A stretch of 64,000 nucleotides of DNA from Rhodoferax sp. (GCA_024236015.1 JACKLK010000001.1:372001-436000), one strand, 5' to 3'. Counted from the first letter of the stretch, positions 20,422 to 28,776 are shown. Numbers and translations: made by a program. The notes: generated from the letters alone by a model not told the origin.

Positions 20422-21884
20422 CGTCTGGCGCCACCATTTCCCTGTCGCTGATCTCGCACACCAACGCGGGCAAGACGACTCTGGCCCGGACCTTGCTGGC
20501 GCAGTCGGTCGGCGAGGTGCGCGATGCGGCCCACGTGACCGTCGCGACCACCGCCTACCCGCTGATCGACACGCCCCAGGGCGACCAGCTGGTGTTGTGG
20601 GACACGCCCGGCTTCGGTGACAGCGTGCGGCTGGTCAAGCGGCTGCGCCAGCACGGCAATCCGATCGGCTGGTTCATGTCCCAGGTCTGGGACCGGTTCA
20701 GCGACCAGACCTTCTGGCTCAACCAGCTCGCGGTGCGCAATACCCGCGAGCAGGCCGATGTGGTGCTGTATCTCGTCAATGCAGCGGAGGAACCGGACGA
20801 TGCCGGCTACCTGGCGCCGGAGCTGTCGGTGCTTGAGTGGATCGGCAAGCCGGTCATCGTGTTGCTCAACCAGACCGGCGCACGTCGCCCGCGCGAAGAC
20901 GAAGCCCGCGACGAAACGCGCTGGCGCAGCCTGTTGCAGCAGTGGCCCCAGGTCAAGGCGGTGCTGAGCCTGGACGCGTTCGCGCGCTGCTGGGTCCAGG
21001 AATTCGCCTTGTTCGACAGCGTCGACGCGGTGCTGGGCGCGGCACAGCGCGGTCCGTTCGCACGGTTGTCGCTGGCCTGGCGCGAGCGCCGCATGGCGCA
21101 GTTCTCACAGGCCATGCGCGCGCTGGCGGTGCCGCTGGCCCGCGCGGCCTGTGACCAGGAAGCCATGCCGCCGACCAGCATGCGCGAGCGGGCGATGCGC
21201 ATGACCGGCCTGGCGCGGGGCCGGCAAGGCGGGGCGCAAGGCCGTGCCATGTCGGCCATGGCGACGCGACTGGAGGCCGGACTGCAGGAGAGCATGCAGC
21301 AACTGATCGCGATCCACGGACTCGAGGGCAAGGCCGCCCGGGAGGTGGTCGAGCAGGTGGTGCGCGACGTGCAGGTCGACGCCCCGGTCGACGAAAGCAA
21401 GGCCGCACTGGTCGGTGGTGCGATGTCCGGCGCCTTGAGCGGCGTGGCCGCCGACCTGGCCACCGGTGGCCTGTCGCTCGGCGCCGGCATGTTGACCGGC
21501 GCCGTGCTGGGTGCATTCGGCGGTGCCGGACTGGCGCGCGGTTTCAACACCTTGCGCCACAAGTCGCAGACCGTGATCCGATGGGATCCGGCCTTTCTGC
21601 AGCAGCAGGTCAGTGGCGCCGTGTTGCGTTACCTGGCCGTGGCCCATTACGGCCGCGGCCGTGGTGAATGGCAACAGCGCATCTATCCCGAGTTCTGGCA
21701 TGCGCTGGCCGTCAAGACCGTGGCCGACCATGTGCATGCGCTCGACGAGGTCTGGGAGTTGCGGGAGGGCCCGCCCGAAGCCCTGGTCGACGCGCTCGCG
21801 CCGCTGCTCGACGACATGGCGCGCGCGGCGCTCGACAGCCTGTATCCGGGTGCGCTCCAGCAGGCCGAATCGCCCACGCACTGA
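20418..21884 (+). CDS. DUF3482 family GTPase with glycine-zipper segment
   Basis: 488 aa. The G1/Walker A is SHTNAGKT (13-20), G3 is WDTPGFGD (61-68), and the G4 position holds NQTG (151-154) where most GTPases have NKxD. Residues 331-375 form a hydrophobic Gly/Ala-rich zipper (VGGAMSGALSGVA, GAVLGAFGGAGLARGF) that could enter a membrane. The rest is helical with a C-terminal DUF3482 region. It is coupled to the DUF2868 gene by ATGA overlap. It resembles the YfjP/dynamin-like branch of TRAFAC GTPases, but no function is established from the sequence. Confidence 0.8.
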   Translation: MTSGATISLSLISHTNAGKTTLARTLLAQSVGEVRDAAHVTVATTAYPLIDTPQGDQLVLWDTPGFGDSVRLVKRLRQHGNPIGWFMSQVWDRFSDQTFWLNQLAVRNTREQADVVLYLVNAAEEPDDAGYLAPELSVLEWIGKPVIVLLNQTGARRPREDEARDETRWRSLLQQWPQVKAVLSLDAFARCWVQEFALFDSVDAVLGAAQRGPFARLSLAWRERRMAQFSQAMRALAVPLARAACDQEAMPPTSMRERAMRMTGLARGRQGGAQGRAMSAMATRLEAGLQESMQQLIAIHGLEGKAAREVVEQVVRDVQVDAPVDESKAALVGGAMSGALSGVAADLATGGLSLGAGMLTGAVLGAFGGAGLARGFNTLRHKSQTVIRWDPAFLQQQVSGAVLRYLAVAHYGRGRGEWQQRIYPEFWHALAVKTVADHVHALDEVWELREGPPEALVDALAPLLDDMARAALDSLYPGALQQAESPTH

Positions 21885-21923
21885 GCTTGCCCCCGTCGGG
21901 GTCGGCGTCGCGCTCGGGCCGCG

Positions 21924-23432
21924 TCAGCGTTCCACCCGGGCCAGCGACCAGGACGTCTTCTGCCAGGCCAGCACTTCCTCGCGCAGCAGGTGTGCCGATT
22001 GGGGATAGGCCTCGCTCCAGCCGGCGCGGCTCGACAACACGAAGCCGCGGTCCAGTGACGGGTCGGGTGACAACACCAGGCCCGTGATGTCGGGTTCGCG
22101 GCGGGCATGGCACAGGATGATGGCCAGTCGCAACGCGAGCAGTTGCTGCACCAGGATGGCGTCGTCGAAATAGGCCGCGAGCTTGCGCAGCTTGCCGCGA
22201 TGCCCGAGCACCAGCAGGCTCAGCCGGTGCAGCTCGTTGAGCGCAAAGCCGGTTGCGTCGGCGTTGTCCAGGATGTAGGCGCCGTGCTTGTGGTAATCGC
22301 TGTGCGAGATGTGGGCGCCGATCTCGTGCAGTTGCGCCGACCAGCGCAGCTTGCGCATGTTGCGGTCGTGTTCGTCGCGCGCGAGACCCGTGGCATGCTC
22401 CATCAGCTGGCCGAACAGGCGCGTCGCGACCTGTTCGACCCGGGCCGCATGGGCCGGATCCACGTCGAACTTGGTCATCAGCCGCTGCACCGATGCGGTG
22501 CGCACGTCGTAGTGGCTGGCGGCCGGGCCCAGCATGTCGCCCAGCAGCCCGTGGCGCAGCCCGCCATTGGCCGTGGTCATGTGGTCGATGCGCAGCAGGT
22601 CGAAGATCGCGCGCAGGATGGCCACGCCACCGGCGATGATGTTGCGCCGGTCTTCCTTCATGCCGGGCAGGCGCAAGCGGTCCGCGCTCTGGGCCTCGAG
22701 CAGGCGCGCCATCAGCCAGTCCAGTCCTTGTTGCGTCACGACGCCTTCAGGCGCGCCCGCGGCGACCAGGATGTCGCCGACGGCACCGACGGTGCCGGCC
22801 GAGCCATAGGCGGCGTCCCATTTGCCTTCGCCGTAGGTGTCGAGCGCCTCGTCGAGCACGGCCTTGGCGGCGACTTCCGCGGCCCGGAATGCCTGCTTGG
22901 AGAACTGCCCGGCCGGAAAATAACGGGTCGACCAGGCGATGCTGCCCACCCGGTATGACTCCATGCGCAGCGGCTTGCTGCCCTTGCCCACGATCAGTTC
23001 GGTCGAGCGGCCGCCGATGTCCACCACCAGCCGCCGTTCTGCCGCGCGCGGCAGCATCTTGACCACGCCGAGGTAGATCAGCCGGGCCTCTTCGCGCCCC
23101 GAGATCACGTCGATCGGAAAGCCGAGGATCTGGTTGGCACGTTCGAGGAAGGCGTCGCGGTTGCGCGCCTCGCGCAGGGTCTGGGTGGCGACCGCACGCA
23201 CCTGGTGGCTGTCGAAGCCGGACAGGCGTTCGCCGAAGCGGGCCAGGCATTCCCAGCCGCGCTGCATGGCCTGCGGGCTGAGGTTGCGATCAGCATCCAT
23301 GCCCGCCCCCTGGCGGATGGGTTCCTTGAGGTATTCGGTGCGCTCGAAATGGCCGTGGTCCAGCCGGACGATCTCGAGGCGAAAACTGTTGGAGCCGAGA
23401 TCGACCGCCGCCAGACGTGTTCCGTTTTGCAT
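21924..23432 (-). CDS. ppx: Ppx/GppA family exopolyphosphatase
   Basis: 502 aa from the ATG complement at 23430-23432 (MQNGTRLAAVDLGSNSFRLE). The actin-like ASKHA fold shows phosphate-1 motif AAVDLGSNSFRL, the VVDIGGRSTELIVG phosphate-2 motif and the GSAGTVGAVGD segment. The C-terminal HD-like helical domain follows (HEIGAHISHSDYHKHGAYI). It hydrolyses terminal phosphates of polyphosphate or converts pppGpp to ppGpp; the two roles are not separable by sight. Neighbouring ppk2 and CHAD genes favour a polyphosphate role. An IS110 element lies just upstream. Confidence 0.92.
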   Translation of the reverse strand: MQNGTRLAAVDLGSNSFRLEIVRLDHGHFERTEYLKEPIRQGAGMDADRNLSPQAMQRGWECLARFGERLSGFDSHQVRAVATQTLREARNRDAFLERANQILGFPIDVISGREEARLIYLGVVKMLPRAAERRLVVDIGGRSTELIVGKGSKPLRMESYRVGSIAWSTRYFPAGQFSKQAFRAAEVAAKAVLDEALDTYGEGKWDAAYGSAGTVGAVGDILVAAGAPEGVVTQQGLDWLMARLLEAQSADRLRLPGMKEDRRNIIAGGVAILRAIFDLLRIDHMTTANGGLRHGLLGDMLGPAASHYDVRTASVQRLMTKFDVDPAHAARVEQVATRLFGQLMEHATGLARDEHDRNMRKLRWSAQLHEIGAHISHSDYHKHGAYILDNADATGFALNELHRLSLLVLGHRGKLRKLAAYFDDAILVQQLLALRLAIILCHARREPDITGLVLSPDPSLDRGFVLSSRAGWSEAYPQSAHLLREEVLAWQKTSWSLARVER

Positions 23433-23550
23433 GAAGCTGCGCTTGCTGTTGTCGGCCCCAGCATACCATTCGGGCAGGGGCCGAAAACGCGCGGGAGCGC
23501 GCATGTGCGTCAGTAGTTCGCCATCATGCGGGCCCGACCCCGGGAAATGA
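23433..23550. other. Non-coding gap between ppx and the IS110 element
   Basis: About 118 bp remain between the ppx start and the inferred left end of the insertion. No convincing minus-strand promoter for ppx is visible. A small GCGC-GGGA-GCGC hairpin occurs near 23490-23502. If ppx was once co-transcribed with ppk2, this gap plus the element now separates them. Confidence 0.5.
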
Positions 23551-23597
23551 AGCTTGGGGCGTGACTCGCCGGCGATGGCGCTTGGTTATACGATGCT

Positions 23598-23760
23598 GGC
23601 GGGCACTGCTGATGAGGTCGGCTTTCCCTTGGTGCGTTAAGCCCGTTCAGTAGTTGGACCCGCAGTCCTGCGAGCACCCCGGAGTGTGGCAGAGGGCGGC
23701 GACGCCCCGAAGCACGACTAGTAGAGTTCGATGACGAGGACTGCCTGCGGTGCCCAACAA
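23598..23760 (+). ncRNA. Candidate IS110 bridge RNA in the left end
   Basis: An extended -10-like TGGTTATAC (23583-23591) precedes this segment. Predicted pairing: 5' stem ACTGCTGA (23605-23612) with TCAGTAGT (23647-23654, one G-U) enclosing GGCTT/AAGCC (23620-23624/23639-23643); then GCAGTCCT (23662-23669) with AGGACTGC (23737-23744) closing a large loop that contains GGGCG-GCGA-CGCCC (23694-23707, a GNRA tetraloop). The GCAGTCC...GGACTGCC closing stem resembles the published IS621 bridge RNA as I recall it. Size (about 160 nt) fits. Only one guide-type loop is clear. Confidence 0.5.
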
Positions 23761-23776
23761 CTGCAAGGAGGTTCTC

Positions 23777-25003
23777 ATGCAAGTGCTTTACACGCGCTGT
23801 GCGGGCCTGGACGTGCACAAGGACACGATCGTGGCCTGCGTGCGCTGCGTCTCGCCGCCCATGCATCAGGAGGTGCGCAGCTTCGGCACCACGACGGCCC
23901 AATTGCTTGAGCTGGCCGATTGGCTGGCCGAGCATGACTGTACGCACGTGGCGATGGAAGCCACGGGCGTGTACTGGAAACCGGTGTGGCATGTGCTGGA
24001 GGCCGAGTTCGAGTTGGTTCTGGCCAACGCAGCGCACATCCGCAACGTTCCCGGCCGCAAGACCGACGTCAACGACGCGATGTGGATTGCCGATCTGCTG
24101 GCGCACGGCCTGATCCGCTCGAGCTTCGTGCCGCCGCAGGCTATCCAGCAACTGCGCGACCTCACCCGCACCCGCAAGCAACTCGTTCGGGAGGTCTCCC
24201 AGCATTCGTTGCGCATCCAGAAGGTGTTGGAGGATGCCAATCTCAAGCTCGCAAGCGTCCTGTCCGATGTGCTGGGCAAGAGCGGTCGCGCGATGCTCGA
24301 TGCCATCGTGGCCGGCGAGACCGACCCGACGCGCCTGGCCGCCCTTGCCCAAGGCACGGCGCGTAAGAAGACGGCCGAATTGCGCGAGGCGCTGCGCGGG
24401 CGCATCACCGAGCACCACCGCACGATGCTGCGGTTGCACCTGCAGGTGGTCGATGCCTTGCAGCGCACGCTGGCCGAACTGGATGCAGCCGTGGGAAAAG
24501 CGCTGGCGCCGATCCAACAGCGCACCCGCCTGCTTACGACGATGCCCGGGGTCTCTGATCTGACGGCCAGCGTCGTGGTGGCGGAGATCGGCGTGGACAT
24601 GTCGCGCTTCCCAACTGCAGGCCATCTCGTGTCCTGGGCCGGGCTGTGCCCGCGCAGCGACGAGAGCGCCGGTAAGCGCAGATCCACCCGTGTGCGCAAG
24701 AGCGGCACCTGGATCAAAACGTCCCTGGTTACCGCAGCCTGGGCAGCCGTGCGCGTCAAGACCAGTTACCTGCGTGCCCAATTCCTGCGCATCAAGGCCA
24801 GGCGTGGCGCCAAGAAAGCCATCCTCGCCGTGGCCGCTTCCATGCTCACCGCCGCCTTCCACATGCTGCGCGACGGCACCGAGTACAACGACCTGGGCAG
24901 CGAACACTTCGACAGGCAAGACAAATCCAAGACCATCCGCCGCCTGCTCAAGCGGCTTCAAGACCTCGGCTGTGATGTTCCTGAACTGGCTCATGCGACG
25001 TAG
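23777..25003 (+). CDS. IS110 family transposase (bridge-RNA-guided recombinase)
   Basis: 408 aa from ATG 23777, supported by AAGGAGG at 23765-23771. The N-terminal RuvC-like DEDD domain shows D12 (GLDVHKDTIVA), E61 (MEATGVYWKPV), and D97 and D100 (KTDVNDAMWIADLL). A helical middle follows. The C-terminal Transposase_20 domain has MPGVSDLTASVVVAEIG, HLVSWAGLCPRSDESAGK, and a basic RKSGTWIKTSLV stretch with the serine candidates for strand exchange. The reading frame is intact, so the element may be active. The protein is longer than the 326 aa of IS621. Confidence 0.93.
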   Translation: MQVLYTRCAGLDVHKDTIVACVRCVSPPMHQEVRSFGTTTAQLLELADWLAEHDCTHVAMEATGVYWKPVWHVLEAEFELVLANAAHIRNVPGRKTDVNDAMWIADLLAHGLIRSSFVPPQAIQQLRDLTRTRKQLVREVSQHSLRIQKVLEDANLKLASVLSDVLGKSGRAMLDAIVAGETDPTRLAALAQGTARKKTAELREALRGRITEHHRTMLRLHLQVVDALQRTLAELDAAVGKALAPIQQRTRLLTTMPGVSDLTASVVVAEIGVDMSRFPTAGHLVSWAGLCPRSDESAGKRRSTRVRKSGTWIKTSLVTAAWAAVRVKTSYLRAQFLRIKARRGAKKAILAVAASMLTAAFHMLRDGTEYNDLGSEHFDRQDKSKTIRRLLKRLQDLGCDVPELAHAT

Positions 25004-25009
25004 AGCTTC

Positions 25010-25927
25010 CTAGTAGACTTCCGGCACCAGCCACTCCGATGGCACCGGCCGGCGCACGTAGTCGTCATGCCGGATGCGCGGGGGCAATTCGATCGCCGGA
25101 TGGTCGACCTCGACATACGGCATCTGTCCCAGCAGGTGGTGGATGCAGTTGAGTCGCGCCTTCTTCTTGTCCACCGCCTGGACCACCCACCAGGGTGCTT
25201 CCGGGATGTGGGTGCGCTCCATCATGATCTCCTTGGCCCGGGTGTAGTCTTCCCAGCGCCGGCGGGACTCCAGGTCCATCGGGCTGAGTTTCCACTGCTT
25301 GAGCGGGTCGTGGATCCGACCCAGGAAACGCAGATGCTGCTCCTCGTCCGAGATCGAGAACCAGTACTTGATGACCTGGATGCCCGAGCGCACCAGCATG
25401 CGTTCGAACTCGGGTACGGTGCGAAAGAACTCCTCGTATTGCGCATCGGTGCAGAACCCCATGACCCGCTCGACGCCGGCCCGGTTGTACCAGCTGCGGT
25501 CGAACAACACCATCTCGCCGGCGGCCGGCAGGTGGGATACGTAGCGCTGGAAATACCACTGGGTGCGCTCCCGGTCGTTCGGCGCCGGCAAGGCGGCAAC
25601 CCGGCATACGCGGGGGTTCAGGCGCTGCGTGATGCGCTTGATCACACCGCCCTTGCCGGCGGCGTCCCGGCCTTCGAACAGGATCACGACCTTGTGGCCG
25701 CTGTGCACGACCCAGTCCTGCAGCTTGACCAGCTCGCCCTGCATCTGGAAGAGCGCGTGGAAATACGCGCGCCGCTGAGCGGCAAGCGCGTCGCCCGGGG
25801 ACTGGCCGTCGTCGTGCGCCAGCGGATCCAGGTTGCGATCGTCCAGTTCCAGTTCGAGCTCTTCGTCGTAGCCGTCGGCCAGTTCGTGGCGGATGCGGCG
25901 CACCAGTTCGTCTTCTTCGAAACCCAC
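25010..25927 (-). CDS. ppk2: Polyphosphate kinase 2 family protein
   Basis: 305 aa from a GTG (complement 25925-25927) with GAGGAGA just upstream; the long extension to 26431 is Arg/Pro-rich noise. Walker A is GRDAAGKG (86-93), and FDRSWYNRAGVERVMGF is the lid and Walker B region typical of PPK2. Residues YVSHLPAAGEMVLFDRSWY match the class I pattern. PPK2 enzymes transfer phosphate between polyphosphate and nucleoside diphosphates. The stop codon lies 6 bases from the transposase stop, so the IS inserted right behind this gene. Confidence 0.94.
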   Translation of the reverse strand: MGFEEDELVRRIRHELADGYDEELELELDDRNLDPLAHDDGQSPGDALAAQRRAYFHALFQMQGELVKLQDWVVHSGHKVVILFEGRDAAGKGGVIKRITQRLNPRVCRVAALPAPNDRERTQWYFQRYVSHLPAAGEMVLFDRSWYNRAGVERVMGFCTDAQYEEFFRTVPEFERMLVRSGIQVIKYWFSISDEEQHLRFLGRIHDPLKQWKLSPMDLESRRRWEDYTRAKEIMMERTHIPEAPWWVVQAVDKKKARLNCIHHLLGQMPYVEVDHPAIELPPRIRHDDYVRRPVPSEWLVPEVY

Positions 25928-26043
25928 GTGATCTCCTCGAGCCGTCCCAGGGCAGGACCGAAGCCGGAGACGATAGCCGGCGTCGATGACGCGGCCGTGA
26001 CAACGCGGCCGAATGGCGGCCGGCGGCGGCCGCCGCGCGCCGG

Positions 26044-27513
26044 TCAGCGCATGGCCCGTCCGGTCGCGACACCACGCACGAAGGCGCTCAGGTCGGCGCG
26101 GGCGTCGAGGCGCTCGAGCAGCACGATGGCCTGTGCCAGGTCGCGACGGGAGCCGATGTCCCGCTGCAGGTCGATGGCTTGGGCATACCACGTGCGCACC
26201 ATGCGCCGCGGCAACACGCCGCGCAAGGCCTCGATGCTGTAGCGGGTGCGCTTGGCCAGCAGCCGCACCTGGTGCAGGGCCCGGGGATCGTCGGCCGCCG
26301 TGCGCTCGCGCACGAGCCGCCGGTGCAGGCGCGTCGCGCGGCGGGCCGCCCACGCCCGCAACGAGGGGTCGTCGGTGCCAGCCGGGCCTTCGTCCGGGGT
26401 TTCCAGCCACCGTGTGGCCTGCAGCAGCCATTGGCCCACGGCCGGATCCTGCAGCCGATGGCGCACGGTCGCGCGCTGGTTGGCGCTGGCCTGCGCAAGC
26501 CTGTGTTCCATCGCCTCCCAGGCCTGTGCACGACCGGCGTCGCCAGCCACGAAATCCTCGCGCAGCGCGGGCAGGGTTTCGGTGCGCGCCACGTCGAGGT
26601 CGCGCAAATCGCCCAGGGACACCCGCAGCGGCTCGATCGCGCTCCAGTCGGGGCGTCCGTCCGCGGGCAGGACCGACCTGAACAGGCGCGCCGCACTGCG
26701 CAAGCGGCGCCAGGCCACGCGGGCCTGGTGTACGACCTCGGGATCGTCCGAGCGCAACAAGGCGTTCAGGTTGGCGGTGAAATGCCCGAACATCTCAGAC
26801 ATCACCCGGTGTGCCGCCTCGCGCACGCCCATGCGCGACGCAAGCCGCGGTGCGGCGGCCTTGGTCGGCGCGTCGATCGTGCCGGCCGCCAGCGCATAAC
26901 CCCGTTGGGCCTTGCTCATGGCCGACGGCAACACGGCCACGGAACGGGCGATCTGCTGCGCAATGTCGAACAGCGCGGACACCGGGCCCGCCTTGCGTTC
27001 GAGCTCGAGTTCGCAGATCGGCGCGCTGCGGCCGGCGTGGGTCACCGAACCCAGATCCAGCGCAACCTCGACGATGCTGCCATCGCGCCGGCGCACCATC
27101 CAGATCGTGCGCGTGAATGTCGTGGCGAAACACGGCTCCAGGGCGCCGAGCCAGGTGCCGTCGGGGTCGATACGCGACCAGGCCGCGGCATCCAGAGCGC
27201 CGGGCTCGAGCGCCGGCCCGTCGACCGGCACTTCCCATTCGCCGCGCCGGCTCAGTGCCGACGACCCCGGCGCACCGGTCTTGAGTGTCTGCAGCCAGCG
27301 GGGCGCCGCGCCCGCGTCCACCCGGCGGATGCGCAGCGCAGCCTGGGCCTGACGCAGATCATGGCCGGGTGTGTCGAAGTAGATGCTGTGCAACGCCTGC
27401 TGCTGCGGTTTGCGCCGCCGCAATACCGCCGTGCGCGAGAGTCGTTGCACCAGGTCGGCCGGGTCGTCGATCGGCAATGCAAGCTTGAGTTCGGTTTCCG
27501 TGGGGGAGGGCAT
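26044..27513 (-). CDS. CYTH and CHAD domain-containing protein
   Basis: 489 aa, start taken at the ATG giving MPSPTETELKLAL (complement 27511-27513; an ATG 27 bases further out is possible). The CYTH tunnel domain (about 5-200) starts with the ExExK motif ETELK. The CHAD helical domain (about 222-460) has repeated basic-histidine signatures VHQARVAWRRLRSAARLF and LHQVRLLAKRTRYSIEAL. CHAD domains bind polyphosphate and CYTH enzymes act on triphosphates, in line with ppk2 116 bp downstream and ppx beyond the IS. No ArnA-like or cyclase features are seen. Confidence 0.92.
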   Translation of the reverse strand: MPSPTETELKLALPIDDPADLVQRLSRTAVLRRRKPQQQALHSIYFDTPGHDLRQAQAALRIRRVDAGAAPRWLQTLKTGAPGSSALSRRGEWEVPVDGPALEPGALDAAAWSRIDPDGTWLGALEPCFATTFTRTIWMVRRRDGSIVEVALDLGSVTHAGRSAPICELELERKAGPVSALFDIAQQIARSVAVLPSAMSKAQRGYALAAGTIDAPTKAAAPRLASRMGVREAAHRVMSEMFGHFTANLNALLRSDDPEVVHQARVAWRRLRSAARLFRSVLPADGRPDWSAIEPLRVSLGDLRDLDVARTETLPALREDFVAGDAGRAQAWEAMEHRLAQASANQRATVRHRLQDPAVGQWLLQATRWLETPDEGPAGTDDPSLRAWAARRATRLHRRLVRERTAADDPRALHQVRLLAKRTRYSIEALRGVLPRRMVRTWYAQAIDLQRDIGSRRDLAQAIVLLERLDARADLSAFVRGVATGRAMR

Positions 27514-27756
27514 GGCGGTGGTTTCGGATCTGCGCGGCATGATCGATTATGGGCAGGGGCGGAAATGGCGCGCCGGCGGCGGCGCATCACGGCCGCAGTG
27601 GCTGCGCCGGCGTCCCGGCCAGCGCGCTGGCCATGGCCTCGGTGACGCGTGCGATCTGCAAAAGTGGCTGCGGCACGGGCCCATGGTGGGTTCGACGCGC
27701 AACAGTTTGATGACAGTCGCATGATGCAAACGGCGCCCCCGGTCTGCTCGCGGGCT
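27514..27756. other. Intergenic region between CHAD and zntB genes
   Basis: 243 bp with no convincing reading frame. It is GC-rich near the CHAD start and somewhat AT-richer near 27655-27730 (AACAGTTTGATGACAGTCGCATGATG), where a minus-strand promoter for the CHAD-ppk2 genes may lie. No hairpin with a T run is seen for the end of zntB. Confidence 0.35.
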
Positions 27757-28776
27757 TTAGTCGCGTGCCAGCGTGTAGGCGATCCAGCCAGCCAGGGCGG
27801 TCAACGCGACCGCGATGGCCACGATGATCCAGAACCCCTCGTCGCTGTGTACCAGCGGCACGCCGCCCACGTTCATGCCGAACAGGCCCGCCATGATGTT
27901 GACCGGCAGCGCCAGCACGGTGACGATGGTCAGCAGGAACAGGCTGCGGTTGTTGGCTTCGGCCACCCGGCCGGCGATGTCTTCCTGCAGCAACTTGATG
28001 CGTTCGACCAGCGTGGCCATGTCGCGCAGCGCCACGTCGAACTCCTCGGTGGCCTGGCGCAGGCCATCGAGGTCGGATTCGACGATCCACTCCGGCGGCA
28101 GGCGCAGCAGGCGGAACAGCGCGGCGGGTTCGGGTGCCAGCAGCCGCTGCAGGCGCACCAGCACGCGGCGCAGCGACCCGAGATTGGCTCGCTTGCGTGC
28201 AAGCCGTCCCGCAAGCAGCCTGTCTTCCAGCTGATCCACGCGCGCCGTGGTCTCGCGCACGATCTGCACCAGCACGTCGCCCTGATCGTGCATCAGGTGC
28301 ACCAGCATGTCGACCGACGAGCCCAGCGTCGCGCCGCGCCGGACCGACTCGCGCAGCCGGTCGATCGCGCGCAGGGGCTGCATCCGGGCGCTGACGACCA
28401 GTCGCGGACCGACCGACAACCACAAGGTTGCCACGTCCGTGGGTTCGAACGAGAAGTCGTAACAGACGTCGTTGACGACGGCAATCAGCATGTCGTCGTC
28501 CATTTCGATCCGGGTCGAGCGGGAGCCGTCGCGCAAGGCTTCGTGAAACACGGGCGAGAGTTGCAGGTGCGCGTGCAACCATCGCGCCGTGGCGGCCTGG
28601 GCGAGATTGAAGTGCAACCAGACGAACCCGGCGCCGGACGGCGACCCGCCCTGGCCAAGCCATTGCAGCGCCTGCCGGGCATCCACCGGCGTGCCCCTGC
28701 CTTCCGGCCCGAACCGGAATCCGCACACCAGGCCGGTGTCGTCGGCGCCGTAACCAGGAGATGGGACGGATGTCAT
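27757..28776 (-). CDS. zntB: CorA-superfamily divalent cation transporter, ZntB type
   Basis: 339 aa. A large soluble N-terminal domain is followed by two C-terminal helices: FLLTIVTVLALPVNIMAGLF, then the pore signature GMNVGG, then WIIVAIAVALTALAGWIAYT. GMNVGGVPL is the form seen in ZntB zinc transporters, as opposed to CorA magnesium channels, which usually lack the second glycine pair. It lies divergent from pstS with 204 bp between, a region holding two candidate Pho boxes, so phosphate control of this gene is possible. Confidence 0.85.
   Translation of the reverse strand: MTSVPSPGYGADDTGLVCGFRFGPEGRGTPVDARQALQWLGQGGSPSGAGFVWLHFNLAQAATARWLHAHLQLSPVFHEALRDGSRSTRIEMDDDMLIAVVNDVCYDFSFEPTDVATLWLSVGPRLVVSARMQPLRAIDRLRESVRRGATLGSSVDMLVHLMHDQGDVLVQIVRETTARVDQLEDRLLAGRLARKRANLGSLRRVLVRLQRLLAPEPAALFRLLRLPPEWIVESDLDGLRQATEEFDVALRDMATLVERIKLLQEDIAGRVAEANNRSLFLLTIVTVLALPVNIMAGLFGMNVGGVPLVHSDEGFWIIVAIAVALTALAGWIAYTLARD

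Larger units (their letters stand above)
23551..25008 (+). mobile_element. IS110-family insertion sequence (bounds inferred)
   Basis: One long transposase gene with a roughly 220-bp non-coding 5' end and almost no 3' non-coding end is the layout of the IS110 group (not IS1111). No inverted repeats are seen, as expected. The pentamer AGCTT occurs at 23551-23555 and 25004-25008 and is proposed as the shared core at the two junctions, giving about 1.45 kb, a normal size. The right end falls next to the ppk2 stop codon, so ppk2 stays intact. The bounds are inference and could be off by tens of bases. Confidence 0.65.

Noticed and set aside
25928..26431. Long N-terminal extension of PPK2
   Set aside because: Composition is Arg/Pro/Ala-rich noise, and a GTG with a good ribosome-binding site gives the normal family length.
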